Source: Silene latifolia
Taxonomy: Eukaryota > Streptophyta > Magnoliopsida > Caryophyllales > Caryophyllaceae
DNA length: 64,000 nucleotides
NCBI RefSeq assembly: GCF_048544455.1
Contig: NC_133537.1
Span: forward strand, 314,608,238-314,672,237
Direction: 5' to 3'
The position numbers and the translations under genes are program-made. Below are positions 12,143 to 23,945 of this stretch, piece after piece (the first letter of the stretch is position 1; each line of letters opens with the position of its first letter). Below the pieces are notes generated by a model. That model was not told the origin of the DNA and did no database searches. It saw nothing but the letters and a program-made list of their open reading frames with translations.

Positions 12143-12350
12143 TTCCAACTTGGCAGCTATACGAGCATCACAACCATCCACGACATTGTTGAGATACAGT
12201 AATGGCGTATTGCCAATCAACTGTGCAAAAAGTATACGAACATATTAAAAAAAAACTTGCACTTGCATACATTAATCCATTGAAAAATAAAAGAGATAAG
12301 GTTGCTTACTTCAGTTACGTCTTAGCAATAAAAGCCTTCTTCTCCACCAT
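12143..12350 (-). pseudogene. Captured O-acetylserine (thiol)lyase 5' fragment, two exons
   Basis: Minus-strand exon 1 (12350-12310) begins with ATG and reads MVEKKAFIAK, then continues as DVTE only if a one-base deletion is allowed for. A GTAAGC donor follows (12309-12304), an 89-bp intron, and an acceptor TTTTTGCACAG. Exon 2 (12220-12143) reads [17 protein letters not shown] then ARIAAKLE. This is the N-terminus of plant cysteine synthase, the PLP enzyme that makes cysteine from O-acetylserine and sulfide. Homology stops after KLE, before the PxxSVKDR segment holding the PLP lysine, so no enzyme can result. The intron shows capture at DNA level. The frame then runs to 11882 in unrelated sequence. 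Confidence 0.82.
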
Positions 12351-13328
12351 TTTGAATGATACTGAACCAAGTCAACAATATTGTTCCGACTTTAGTTTAA
12401 GTGATTAAATTCCAGTAACCAAATGACACCCAATAAAATTCGAAGTTAGGTTGAAAAAGTTATTTACTTTAAATCATTATCCAATATTTAGTCAAGGTTA
12501 AAGCACATAATCAATTTGTTGTTTGTCATAGTGTCAATTGCAAAAGCAATGAGTTCTGAATTTTAATTTGATTGTAAATTCAGTATCCAATTTTCCATAA
12601 ATCTCATGTACAACTTTGATTAAAACAGTGGAATAATCAAGCAAAGGAAACAATTGAAAAAAAGTAAATGGACCAATAGTTGGCGATATAATAAGGTTTA
12701 CTCCAACTCCAAACCCAAATTCATCAAAATTAGGGTTTCACTTTCCCCTAAAATTCAGCAATTTCATTAAATCACAATCAAATAATAAAGCACAAGATAA
12801 CATTAATGTAGTAATAAATCAAATCAGTAACTAAGATCAACAAAGTAATTGAAAAAATGAGATGGAGAAGAAAGGAACCTAGTGGAAATCGAGAGACACA
12901 ATTTTATTTGCGACTAAACGACGATGGCGACTTTATGTCTGGCGACGTTACATAGTGTGCAGTTAGCGGCGTTCGAATGGTGGATTATGGTGGACGCCAA
13001 ACGTGAGGAGTAATGGAGGTTTGAGGAGTAGTGATACAGTGATAGTGAGACGGTTGAGAGGAGTTAGGTGAATGAAAATATGTGAGTAATGTGACGGGTA
13101 GTTTTAAACCTATTTTGGGCGAGTTTAATGGACATCAGATTTTAGAATAGCCGATGTTTATTAAACGTGAATTTTAATAGACATCAGTTATTTAAAAAAT
13201 GGATGTATATTGAATTGTATAGACATCGGTGTTTTTTAAAACTCTGATGTCTATTGTTTAGACATCAGTTTTTTAAAACCTCTGATGTCTATTTAGTGAT
13301 CTCCATAGCGGTTTTTGTAGTAGTGAAC

Positions 13329-14884
13329 TCTTATAGAAGCTTATATATAGAAGAGTAAGATTGCATAATTGAAGAGTAACTGGTATAAAAACCAAAATCT
13401 ATGGACTAAACTGGTGCCACCTCTTACCACTTATGAAAGTCTCTGACTAATTCATTTATTCGTTAGAATCTCTAGCAACTGTTGCTGAACAAAGTGAAAA
13501 AGGCTATATCACATTTACCTTATTTTGTATTTTATGAACAAACAATGCATTTCCTAAAGCTGGCAGCAAGTTTACAGTATAGAATGACCCCATTTGTTCA
13601 ATTATTTCTCCTAATAGTAGTTATCTTCATTGTTATTAGTTGTTTCTTAACACTGCCATAATAATTGCTCAAAATAGGTAGGATTATATGGCAACATAGG
13701 CAACCAGGACGATGCTATTGTATCAGGGTTGGAATACCCCTTTGCTGCTTTGTCTTTATGCATAACATTGAAATGGATTTGAAGAGTTTAACAGACACAC
13801 TAATAACAACACGATACTTGATTACCAAGCCTCTCTTGTGTTCTGGGGATTTATTGGAAATGTTCTTATAATTTGGCTATATTTGTGCCCACTCTAAATC
13901 ATATTGAACCTTCAACTGACGTTTGAAAATAGGGGGTATGATTCATTTGATTCCAATTCCCATAGAAGATCAGGTACAATGTATGTAACAAGTTCTCAGA
14001 GTGATGCTTTCCTGGTTAGCTCTAAAGCATCTGGTGTTTGTGACAATTCCTCTACGTGATATGTTGATTATACCTTGTGGACCATCAAGTATAATGTATT
14101 TTAAGCATGTAGTCGAACTATGTATTCTTTCGTCATGTATCTTGCTGCATATGAATACAAGTTTGTTTAATTATGCGAACTTATAATTTCGGGATCACTG
14201 ACTTTATCTATTGTTGTATCCTTTAATAATTGTTTTGATAGCAGGTGTTTTAAACTCATTAACTACATCGGTATTTACTTCACAATTCTACAACAACGAT
14301 TCTGGTACTTCTGTTAATAGTTATGTTCATTAGTTTAAACTTAATTCCTTAATCTAACTAGCAACTATGTCTAACTAATCTAACCTATTAAGGTGCCTTT
14401 GTAAAACCGGCACTGATTATTTCCTTGCATTGGTACAAATTTTAACAAACCAACTGTGTTTAGACAACGGACAACAAAAAAAGTCACGTTAAAAAACGAG
14501 CGGATTTGTTTGTGGGTATAAGGAAGATCGTCAAAGTTTGATATCGTACTATAGTCTAACTCCTTAAAAATAATCAGAAATTACAATTGCAAGGACAATT
14601 TGTACTTCCCTTTTTTCCATTATTACTTTACTTACTTTGGACATTATGTTAGACAAAATCTTTTCTTCCCATACATCAAAGATTACTCCATGCTCCTAAT
14701 AGTACAACATCCTATAGGAGACTATTCATCTTAGAAAATACAACAAATCTACAAAATATAGATATTACTTTATAAGTAAAGTTTTATTATCAATATATTA
14801 TTCTTGTGATCACAAACATTTGCTTGTCAGAATACTCACAATGACTTTTCATCAACCTCAAATTCATATGCATGACTTTGTCCT
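13329..14884. other. Spacer without recognised gene
   Basis: AT-rich sequence between the CACTA element and the MULE fragment. ORFs here are short (under 70 residues) and have no recognisable content. No terminal repeats were found. Confidence 0.45.
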
Positions 14885-15856
14885 TATCAGGGCATTTCCT
14901 CTTGTTATGAGTGTTAGACTTGCAAACTGAACAAGTCATTTGAATACCATGCGTAGTCAACTTGCCACTCTTTTTGGGATCCTCTTGTTATGAGTGTTAG
15001 ATCTCTTCCCTGACAGAAATAAGTTCACTTCTAGGAGTTTGAGAGGGGGCACTAATTTGTTTTTGACAGGGGACACTGCTTTGTTTTTTAGAGGAGGCAG
15101 CCTTTTGTTTTTGAGAGGGAGCACTACTTGGTTTTTGTGAGGGGACACTTTTTTTGTTAGTGGATTTTTTAAGAGATTCCTTTAGGGTTTCAGAGGTGGT
15201 ACTTGACTTTTGTGGTCCATTTTTCTCACAAGCCTGTATGGGTCTTTTATCTTCTTTCTTCCTCTTAGGTGTCAACTTTTGTGGACAATTGACAACAGCT
15301 TCATAATTTCCCTGTACCACACACTCTCATTTATGAGGTTCATTAACTGAGGTATATCCCCTTCATCAACAAGGTAACACTCAACCATCCTATTAACTAC
15401 TGCCACTTCACATATGACTTGAGCGTCCTTGTCATCCTCAGCCTTTTGTAAACCAATATCAGGTTTTCTATAAAATATCCCATCAACATTTCTCCTAAAG
15501 TTATCACATTTCTCAGCCTCTTCAACAATAGTGAACCAACATAATTCATCTGGGTCAACACATACTGTCCTAAAACGTCTACTAGTATACCCAAAACCCT
15601 TCTCAGATTTCTTAAAAGATCCACCAAACCATAATTTCAAAGTTATAGATTGCCAAGCAGCCTAAATAAGCATCAATAATTTTCAATCGGTAAGATAAGA
15701 ACATGATTATAAAAAACTAACACAAAATAACAAGATGGATTTAAAATAAAACTATATGAAACAATGCATCTTAGATTCACATAATCTAACCAAAATTAAA
15801 CAAATTAAGATAATTAAACAAAATTATTGTGGAAGACAATTACTTACAGTTGCCAT
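14885..15856 (-). pseudogene. MULE (Mutator-like) transposase remnant: PB1-like N-terminus and CCHC knuckle, core missing
   Basis: A minus-strand model starts with ATGGCAACT (15856-15848), a GTAAGTA donor, an intron to a TTATTTAG acceptor, and exon 2 from 15661 reading LKLWFGGSFKKS. This resembles the PB1-like opening module of plant MuDR-type transposases. The frame shifts near 15320 into a Lys/Ser/Pro-rich stretch (15190-15000) of degenerate 8-11-residue repeats such as SAPSQKQ. At 14940-14885 lies CSVCKSNTHNKRKC, the C-x2-C-x4-H-x4-C knuckle found at MULE transposase C-termini. The DDE catalytic core and SWIM domain that should separate them are absent. A 22-bp piece of the knuckle coding sequence is duplicated at about 14980-15001. 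Confidence 0.6.
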
Positions 15857-16257
15857 TGCTGAGATGTATATCCAAATTATGGTAATTAGGAGATGAAAGT
15901 GCAAATAATGACGAAAAGAACTTCAATAGCGTGCTGAAGATTAATGGCGAAAAAATTGCAGGCATAATGTAGTAGATGATACCGATTCATTGGATTGAAA
16001 GTGAAAGGGGAAATAGGGTAAATTGGAGATGAAGGGTCTTACTGTGGAAGATAAGTAAGAAATTAAGATGCGGAGTAATAAAGACCACACAATTGGTTTT
16101 AAGTAAAAGATAACCTGTTTTTCAGGTAACAAGTCATACAAGAGTAATATGGGAAAAGTTTAGGATGGTTTGTATTATAGTGAGTTAATTTATAGTATGG
16201 AGTATTATAAGACGGGGGGTCATAGTATGGATTATTCTTATTAATTAATCCTATCTA

Positions 16258-16996
16258 TATTGCTGACTTTACATCTTCCAAAAAACAAGCATTTGAAAGA
16301 TGTGCTAATCTTTGGAAGTTGAAACAAGAAGAAATAAAACGTTTAGGAAAAGGTTTTTTCAGAATACCAATGCTTGAAGAATTTGTGTGTAATGAAATTG
16401 CTTATTACCACTCTATTACTCTAGACATGACGTCTATCTTAATGACTATAACCCATAAACTCCCTATTCACTGCAGCTTTATAACCACTCTACGGCATAC
16501 ACCAACAAGTTTCACATCATGGTTGACTATAAGTCATCACAATGCTCAGTATGATCCGACCCCCATCATTAATGACATAGCTGCATCAACTATTGTATGA
16601 CAACATAACCTTGCTCATAAGGCTATTGAATATCTTATCCCTATTTACAATATTGAAATAGTTGATGCAAATTTTGCTCCTGAAGAAGTTAAATTTGCTG
16701 CATTGATGTCTGAGTGTGCAAGAAAGAAATATGTAAACCTAGAAAAACATATGGTGGAAGTTCAGGAAGAGCTTACACAAACCCTAATTTTTAATGAAGA
16801 GGATTGCGCTACTCCAAAGGGTGCTGGCCATTCAATTCCTATCCTGAAATGCCCACCACCACCTCCTAAGAAACAAAAAATGCATTTTAAAGTTTCATCT
16901 ATACATCGTCACATATTTGTTGTCAACAAGATAGATCCTTATCCAATGCGGCAGTATGACAAGAATAGCTTGTTTAAACATGCTCAGTTTAAATGA
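16258..16996 (+). pseudogene. Unrecognised protein-coding remnant with one in-frame stop
   Basis: One frame is open from about 16258 (ADFTSSKKQAFERC) through LGKGFFRIPMLEEFVCNEIA to a TGA at about 16598, then resumes in the same frame with AHKAIEYLIPIYNIEIVDA and ends at 16996. The total is about 245 codons with a single stop. The second half has an acidic helical segment (EKHMVEVQEELTQ) and CPPPPPKKQK, a proline run with a basic patch that could be a nuclear signal. I do not recognise the family. It lies upstream of the Helitron gene and may be cargo or a neighbour. Confidence 0.4.
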
Positions 16997-18087
16997 AGAA
17001 GACATGGGATTGCTGGTTCTCTTTTGCTGCTTTATAGTGCACACTAATAGTTGAAACTTCATTTGATGTCCTGTTGTTGATATGGCATGCATTTAGCAGC
17101 CATCTTTTGTTTAGTGTATTTTGGAGCTAGCTAAGTCAATTTTCATGGTCGTGCAACCATTATGTAGGTTTTCGGGACTAGATTAGCAGCTAATATGTAG
17201 TTTGTATTCTGCTGACTAATGCGGCTGTTAAAGTATAATTGTTGCATAATCTGTAAGATGTAAACTCCTAAACTTTAAGGTGTAATCTCCTATTTTCTAC
17301 AACTGTTATACTACTAATGTAACATCCAGCCATGTTTCAGTTTATATCGTTTGTAACCTTTGTTGCTGAAGTACTTATAAAATGGTGTTGTCTTCTATAA
17401 ACTACGTTCAGACATTCCATATACAACATTGTTGTTGTCTTCTCATCATAGTTATAGTGATTAGTTTTTATTGTAAGCAGCAAAATATCTACAGCATTCA
17501 ACTATATCTGAATAATTCACTCTAATATGCATAATACTATAACTCTGATCTCTTTATAAGATAAAATATAATTTCTGACTACATACAATCAGTTTGATTA
17601 GACATTAGTTTCGTGGCATTGGCTTATGCAGCGAGTCAAAAAAATTAATATTATTAAGTCATGTGTATGCGAACATGAGCATTTCCTTTGAAGGTTAGAA
17701 ATTCTAGCAGTAATAGAAAAACGACTCTCAAATTGTTGGGTAATTGTTATTAGCATTCTTTAGAAAATGTAATTATTTATAGAAAACTGTATAATCTGTC
17801 TATTTTGGGTTTAGTCTTTTTTTTTTCTCATTTATTACTGTTAAGATGCGCAAATAGGTAATATTGCACTTTTAGTTATTACAAAGATCAGATTTTTTAA
17901 GTTCTACGCTTCTAAGGATACTGGTTGTTTGTTTGTCAGAAATTTACGAATAACAAGTGTGTTTGTAAGATATATATACCACAACAAGACAATGTACAAT
18001 GGGTGAGTACATGGCCTCAAATTATGACTGTCTTACATGTATGCTAATTTAGTGTAATTCTACCTGATATATGCTTGTCAATCACAG
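16997..18087. other. AT-rich sequence, no gene assigned
   Basis: No ORF above 65 residues with recognisable content. Possible additional 5' exons or leader of the Helitron replicase may lie here (a GGTGAGTA donor-like site at about 18001), but nothing decides it. Confidence 0.4.
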
Positions 18088-18600
18088 TTGGTGATTTCCC
18101 GTACTACCCAACTGAAGGACTTGGCAAGCCTAAACGCAAGTGCAGATCTCAGAGCCAGGCTCAAGCCAGTACTTCAAGGTAACATATCACTGTGAGTCTT
18201 CTCTTAGGTACAAATAATAATATAGACAAATGCAGTTAATACTTGCTTGATTTTAGGCATACGCTAGGACACATAGATGCCAAAGCTTTAAAAAGGCCAC
18301 GCAGGAAACCTCCTGTGCAGAAGCAAAGCAGTAAGTGTCTAGCTCATTTTATACTTTTTGGTAGCTTCTTGTGTAAAAAAACTCATAGTCTAAGCTGTTA
18401 TTACAGTTTCAACTCTATGCTAGAACTACCTCTTGCTATGATTGGACAACCATTGGTTGGGCATCCTCTGAAGTTACGAACAGTTCAATCATGTACTAAA
18501 TGTTTTGCAAAAAGATTTGTCTATGAATCTAAGACATTCTGTTGTGGTGATGGGGCTAGTTCTACCATTCAGTGCATACCCTCCAAAACTGACTAGATTA

Positions 18601-19650
18601 TGTTGGAGGTGGTGTCCTCCAGTTAGTGCGGATAACGTCATTGCACGTACACTTGTACGGACAAGTGAGAGCTTGTTGGGGCTGGTGTCCTTTACAGTTA
18701 GTGCAAGGACTTACAAATCTCTAAAAGGATCAAAGGGCATACTTTTGGTATTATTATCAGTTGATCCACGTTTATCAATAACGGTTGGCTTGCTAGATAA
18801 GTTTGACGTTATTGTCATACAGATGGCGGTGATCAACTGGTCCCTAAAAGTCACACCTATAGGATACGTTTGAGAGATGTGACAGTATGAAAATACAGTC
18901 ATGTTGATGCCAAATTTGACTAACCAGTTAGTCGGAGTTATTGACTAGTAATTAGTCAAACGCGATGTTGAGACAATTATTTAATACGGATTAAATAATA
19001 ATGGCTAAGACGAATTAAGCAGTTAATTCGTAAATTGAATATAAACGATTTATATTTGATTAATGTATATTGAATTAATTATACAATATTGTCTTTGTCG
19101 GACATGTATTAATATTTCAACTAATCCGTGTTATTAGTCGATGTATTAATAACCGATAACCGATGACAGTTTATAATAAAACCCGTCATATACATTTTTG
19201 CGGAATTGATCGGACCACAAGTTAAAAATGAGGAGAAAGTAGAAAGCCCACTCCCTCCTCTCATGACCCGCGGACCGAGACAACAAAAGGAGAGGCTCCC
19301 TCTCCTTTTGACCTAAGGATTCATTTTTACATGAAAATTAGGGTTTTGAGGAGTATTTTTCTCTGAAAAACCTAGATCTCACATCGAATAACCTCACAAT
19401 AGCTCTCTCGATATTGCAAGTCAATTAGAGAGCATTTCTAGCACAAGGGCATAGTCTCAGACGGTCTTGGGTGCAACGATTAGGAGGAAATCTCTGTTGA
19501 TTTTTCTTTTTACGCCGCACATCAAAGGACCCGAGGTTGATTCTTAAACTTTATCGTTTTCTATTGTATTTCGTTTATGACCATAAATCGCATGTTATAT
19601 TTACGTTATAATCCTTAAAATTAAGGGAATTTTACGGATATTTCCCTACA
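18601..19650 (+). repeat. 5' LTR of copia element (1050 bp)
   Basis: It begins TGTTGGAGGTGGTGTCC and ends GATATTTCCCTACA. Close to its start it contains a second, diverged copy of its own beginning (GTTGGGGCTGGTGTCC, about 18675) preceded by an ACTTGT-ACGG-ACAAGT hairpin and a purine tract. The 3' part has GATCTCACATCGAATAACC and a CTTTTGACC-rich leader. Confidence 0.95.
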
Positions 19651-19652
19651 AG

Positions 19653-19664
19653 TGGTATCAGAGA
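19653..19664 (+). promoter_or_regulatory. Primer-binding site (initiator tRNA-Met type)
   Basis: TGGTATCAGAGA begins two bases after the 5' LTR. TGGTATCAGAGC is the standard site complementary to the 3' end of initiator tRNA-Met used by plant copia elements; the last base shown deviates. Confidence 0.92.
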
Positions 19665-19969
19665 AAGGCCACGTAAATTTTCATTGTGATTTTTCATAAA
19701 TCGATTTGAAACGATTTTGTTTTTTTTGTCTCGAAAACCGTGCCTTGTATACACGGCTGTTTCGTTTTTGTAAACCGTGACATGCTTGTTCATGTCTGAC
19801 CTTGATTTCGTTTTATTTTTACATATTGTTATTTTATACTGAGATTATAGCAATATGTTAAGTTTTGTCAAATTTGTTGATTTAATTTTATACGAATTAG
19901 ATCAAATTTGCAATGGTTTTGTTTCGACAAATCTGTTTTCACGAGGGTTTAAATTTTCAGCATGTTTTC

Positions 19970-20248
19970 CTCTCGATCGAGCCATTTCCTTGTCGATCGA
20001 GAGCTTTTCAGTGATGTTTTCTTTCGATCGAGCACATGCTTTACTCGATCGACCTCTGTTTAAAACCCCACTGTTCGATCGAGTAGTCCTCGTACTCGAT
20101 CGAGCAGTCTTGCTGATAAAAGTCCTCGATCGACCACCAGTTTTGTCGATCGAGTTCTTTCTGTTTGGCATACCTCTCGATCGACTAGCAGTTCAGTCGA
20201 TCGAGCCCTTTTGTTCCTCGATCGAGCACTTTTGTCCCTGGATCGAGG
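19970..20248. repeat. TCGATCGA palindrome cluster in copia leader
   Basis: About twelve copies of TCGATCGA (one degenerate, GGATCGAG at about 20238) lie in about 280 bp, spaced irregularly at 13-35 bp and usually with C or G before and GA or GC after. The palindrome is conserved while the spacers are not. An open frame of 181 codons runs through this stretch (19855-20400) but has no gag-like content and is probably incidental. Confidence 0.85.
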
Positions 20249-21589
20249 GATTTTGTTTTGGCAGCTTTGAATTTTACTCTTTTTGTTTTAAATTCTCTTT
20301 TGGCCATAAATTGTACATCATACGGATGTTGTACACTCGCTTGATAGTGAAACGGTTCACTCACGTACCATATAGTTATTTTAAATTGTATTTAAAGTAA
20401 TGGATTGTATTAGATTAAAATTAAACTGATAGAAGCGGTTTTATCACATAAATTTTAATCGTTAAAAGGTGGTTTGGATAAATTTAACATAATTACGGAA
20501 TTATGTCACGAATAAATTTGTTTTAGTTGATGCATTTTATTTATCGTTAATTTTGAATGTTTTTGAATGCTTTTATTACGTATTTATTTATTTTACAAAC
20601 GTTTGTAACTTAGTGTGGCCTTAGTAGAACGTGTTACCGTAATGATGGAACACGGTCTTGGTTGTATTTTGAGATCTCGTATCTCCGTTTTGGATTTTTC
20701 ACTTGTAATTACAGTTTTTTTGTATTTAGAATGTAAATAGGTTTATATTTGTAATTTTTAAATTGTAATTTTTGAGAAGACCAAAGATGGAGAACCGGAT
20801 GCTCACTCCCGCTGCATGAACAAACATGGAACATCAAGACAAGCTTCTCGGGTCCAACGGTGGATTCCAAAGTTGTTTTATGTTCTTTTTATTAGGATAG
20901 GCCACACTAGGAATTTTATTTACGTATTGCATTCTTTTATTTATTTTTCGTAACGATAATATGCATCATATTCCGCCTAAAAACCAAACCACCTAATTAT
21001 TGCATGAAAACTGACACATATAGAGGTCACGAGTTAGTTTTCTTTGACATTCTCATGTCACACGATCAATTCCAAGCCATCACCTAAATTAATTCATTCA
21101 CGCAGACGCTAGTTATTCGTTCACTTAATATGAATTAAAATTAAGTTGATGGGATCTTCCTCGTATAAACAAAAATTGAGAATAGTCTTTATAGGTCAAA
21201 CTCCAATGAGTCCCTTCTTCGTCGGTAGGCATAATATGACCCCTTCTACGTCGGGTAAGTTGGAACTGATTGACCTATTTTATCTCAACACTATGGTCAC
21301 TCGTACGATCCTGTGATTATGGTGGACTATAGATAGGATTTACGGAAATCTATCGACCAAGAGTTCTTACGGAAGAATTAGCTAAACAGTTGGCTTATCA
21401 ATTTACAGAAATTGAGTCTTGGGATCACTTGTATTATTCTTGAGGGAGATCAATTATGCAAGTGCAATGAGTCTACACGTTAAAATGAATTTTAAATAGA
21501 CTTAAATCACCTCGATGAGTTGCTTATTTCGTTTTTGTTTTTCTTTCTTTTTCAGTGTAGAACACGATCTATTAAACTGCTATAACGAA

Positions 21590-22460
21590 ATGGCTGGTCC
21601 TACTAACGACCCAATGCCAAGTGCCACATTGGACCGTGAGTCCTGGCTTCGGATCTTCATGAATCGGATGAATCAGTCTACTCGATCAAGAATGATGGAT
21701 CAAACTTCGCGGATCGGGAGGCGGCATTACGGAATCTTGCCGCTGGCGACGGAAGCTCAAATATCTAATAGAGCCCATCCCGCCAAACCCAGGTCCCACG
21801 GCTAGAGCTAATGAGATCGCCAAGTTTAACGATTTCTGTATGGAAGCGGGTGCGATTAAAAACGTACTCATTTTTGCCATGGAACCCAATTTGCAGAAAC
21901 GCTTCATAGCCCATGGTGCAAACAAGATTTTCACCACGCTCACTAAGGAATTCTCGAAAGCACCGAGAATCGTGACCTATGAGCATACCACTCGCTTCTT
22001 TGATGTCGAGAAGCTGGAGACGCTTGATTGTAAGATCAGCGAGAACATTGTTATTGACCGCATGCTTCATTCACTCCACGATGGTTTTGCGCTCTTTAGA
22101 GCGAATTACTATATGAATGATTTGAAGAAAAGTCCCCATGAATCGTACTCCCTTCTCGTGCTGGACCGAGAAGGACATGAAGTTCAGTGGGAGTATGAAA
22201 CAAGATGTTCTCGTTGTGTCAAACAAGGGCAAGGGTAAGGGCAAAGCTAAAGCAGACCTAGCAGTAGGTAAGGCGAAGTTTAAGAAGTCAGGTTCAAGCA
22301 AGAGTGGGCCTGGTGAGTCGAGCACCTCATCAGGCGCGACAAAGAGCAAGAATGAAAACATGGAATGCCATCATTGCCACAAGACTGGGCATTGGAGGCG
22401 TACATGTCTTGTCTATCACGAGGACATAAAAGCAGGTCGCGTTAAACCTGTTGGTATGTC
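21590..22460 (+). pseudogene. copia gag with zinc knuckle, frameshifted
   Basis: Gag is the nucleocapsid protein. It starts MAGPTNDPMPSATLDRES at 21590, runs to a stop at 21803, and continues in a shifted frame from about 21790 (RANEIAKFNDFCMEAGAIKN) through LHDGFALFRANYYMN to about 22200. A third frame then has a Lys/Gly/Ser-rich basic stretch and the knuckle CHHCHKTGHWRRTC (C-x2-C-x4-H-x4-C) near 22368-22410. The start is the first ATG of the gag frame and follows a long leader. At least two frame changes are needed. Confidence 0.8.
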
Positions 22461-22479
22461 TTCTTCTTCTACTTTTATT

Positions 22480-23885
22480 CATATGATTGAGATTAACCAC
22501 GCAAGTTACGGAACTTGGGTACTAGATACTGGTTGTGGTTCTCATCTGTGTAATCATGTGCAGGGGCTCCGAAACATCGAACCCCTCGTAAAGGGTGAGG
22601 TGGACCTGCGTGTTGGGAATGGCGCACGAGTGGATGCCGTCTCAAGGGGAACATATGTGATCCAGCTTCCTAGCGGATTTGAGTTATCTTTATATAACTG
22701 CTATTATGTACCCAGTCTTTCGAAAAACATTATTTCGGTTTACGCACTTGACAAACTTGGTTTTTCATTTGTAATAAAGAATAATTCTTGCATTTTCTCA
22801 TTACACAATATGATTTATGGCAAGGCAGTCTCCATGAACGGAATTTATGTTTTAGATCAGACCACCGAAATATTACACGTAATGAATAAAAGGTTAAAGG
22901 TTGGTGACAAAGATCAAACGTATCTATGGTAATCGCCGCATGGGACACATTAATGAGAAACGCGTGAAAAAACGGCTCATCCAAAATGGAGCTATCTCGG
23001 CCTTTGATTTTCAATCATTTGGCACGTGTGAATCATGTCTCATCGGTAAGATGACTCGTATTTCCTTCAAAGGTGTTGGAATGCGCGCTGCTGACCTATT
23101 AGGACTCATACATACGGATGTATGTGGGCCTATGTCAATCACCGCACGAGAAGGCTATAGGTATTTCATCACTTTCACGGACGATTTAAGTAGATATGGC
23201 TATGTCTACTTAATGAAGCACAAAAGTGAATCCTTAGAGAAATTCAAAGAATACCAGAATAGGGTACAGAACCTACTGGGTAGAAAGATTAAAACACTAC
23301 GTTCAGATCGTGGTGGCGAGTATCTTTCTCACGAGTTTGATCAACACCTTAAAGACCGTGGGATTGCCTTACAGTTAACTCCACCTGGAACACCTCAATT
23401 GAATGGTGTGTCCGAACGGAGAAATCGAACACTACTTGATATGGTTCGATCCATGATGAGTCACACCGTGTTGCCTGACTCATTATGGGGTTATGCTCTT
23501 CTCGTCATTTGCTCTAATACTTAACGCGATCCGTCTAAAGTCTGTCGACAAGACTCCATATGAATTATGGAAGGGAACGGTCCCTAACTTGTCCTTTATA
23601 CGGGTTTGGGGCTGCGAGGCTTATGTCAAGTGGAGACACGAGGACAAGCTCGGCCCGCGATCGGTCAAGACATACTTTATAGGTTATCCTAAAGGAACGC
23701 TTGGTCATTACTTTTATTCGCCAACCGAACAACGCGTTTTTGTTGCGGCTAGTGCGACATTCTTAGAGAAGGAATTTCTCGAGAATGCAAAGAGTGATAG
23801 AACCTTCGACTGTCGGAGATTCCGGAACCAAATACCGAGCAACCATTGGAGGAACCAGTTCCTTCAATCCCGGCTCAGGAGTTAA
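22480..23885 (+). pseudogene. copia protease and integrase region
   Basis: The protease active site is WVLDTGCGSHLC (about 22519), with ASP-protease sequence to about 22760. GAG-pre-integrase follows with RMGHINEKRV and the zinc-binding CESC. The integrase core has the acidic triad in context: IHTDVCGP (about 23110), LRSDRGGEY (about 23305) and NGVSERRNRTLL (about 23403). The frame is lost near 23520 and is picked up in a neighbouring frame with WGCEAYVKW. Stops near 22930, 23523 and 23885 disrupt the polyprotein. Confidence 0.85.
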
Positions 23886-23945
23886 TATTCTGAGGAACCT
23901 AGGAGGTCGGGAAGAGTCTCTATTCCTCCGGACGGATACATTGGT

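Larger units (their letters stand above)
9877..13325. mobile_element. Non-autonomous CACTA (En/Spm) transposon, 3449 bp
   Basis: The element begins CACTACTACAAAA (9877-9889) and ends with its exact complement TTTTGTAGTAGTG (13313-13325). It is flanked by the 3-bp duplication AAC (9874-9876 and 13326-13328), as expected for CACTA elements. Subterminal regions carry many GACATCGG or CCGATGTC motifs in both orientations (9900-10130 and 13125-13290). No transposase is recognisable; the interior contains a captured cysteine-synthase fragment and other AT-rich sequence. Mobilisation would need a transposase from elsewhere. Confidence 0.93.

Noticed and set aside
16245..16260. ATCTATATTGCTGAC as the Helitron 5' end
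   Set aside because: The base context A|TC fits but is too short to be convincing, and an open frame runs across it; no second copy was available to compare.
19855..20400. 181-residue frame in the copia leader as an extra gene
   Set aside because: It lies across the TCGATCGA cluster, has no gag or envelope-like domain, and its composition follows the repeat.
22071..22361. Minus-strand frame opposite the copia gag
   Set aside because: Shadow of the gag basic region, which is clearly coding on the plus strand.
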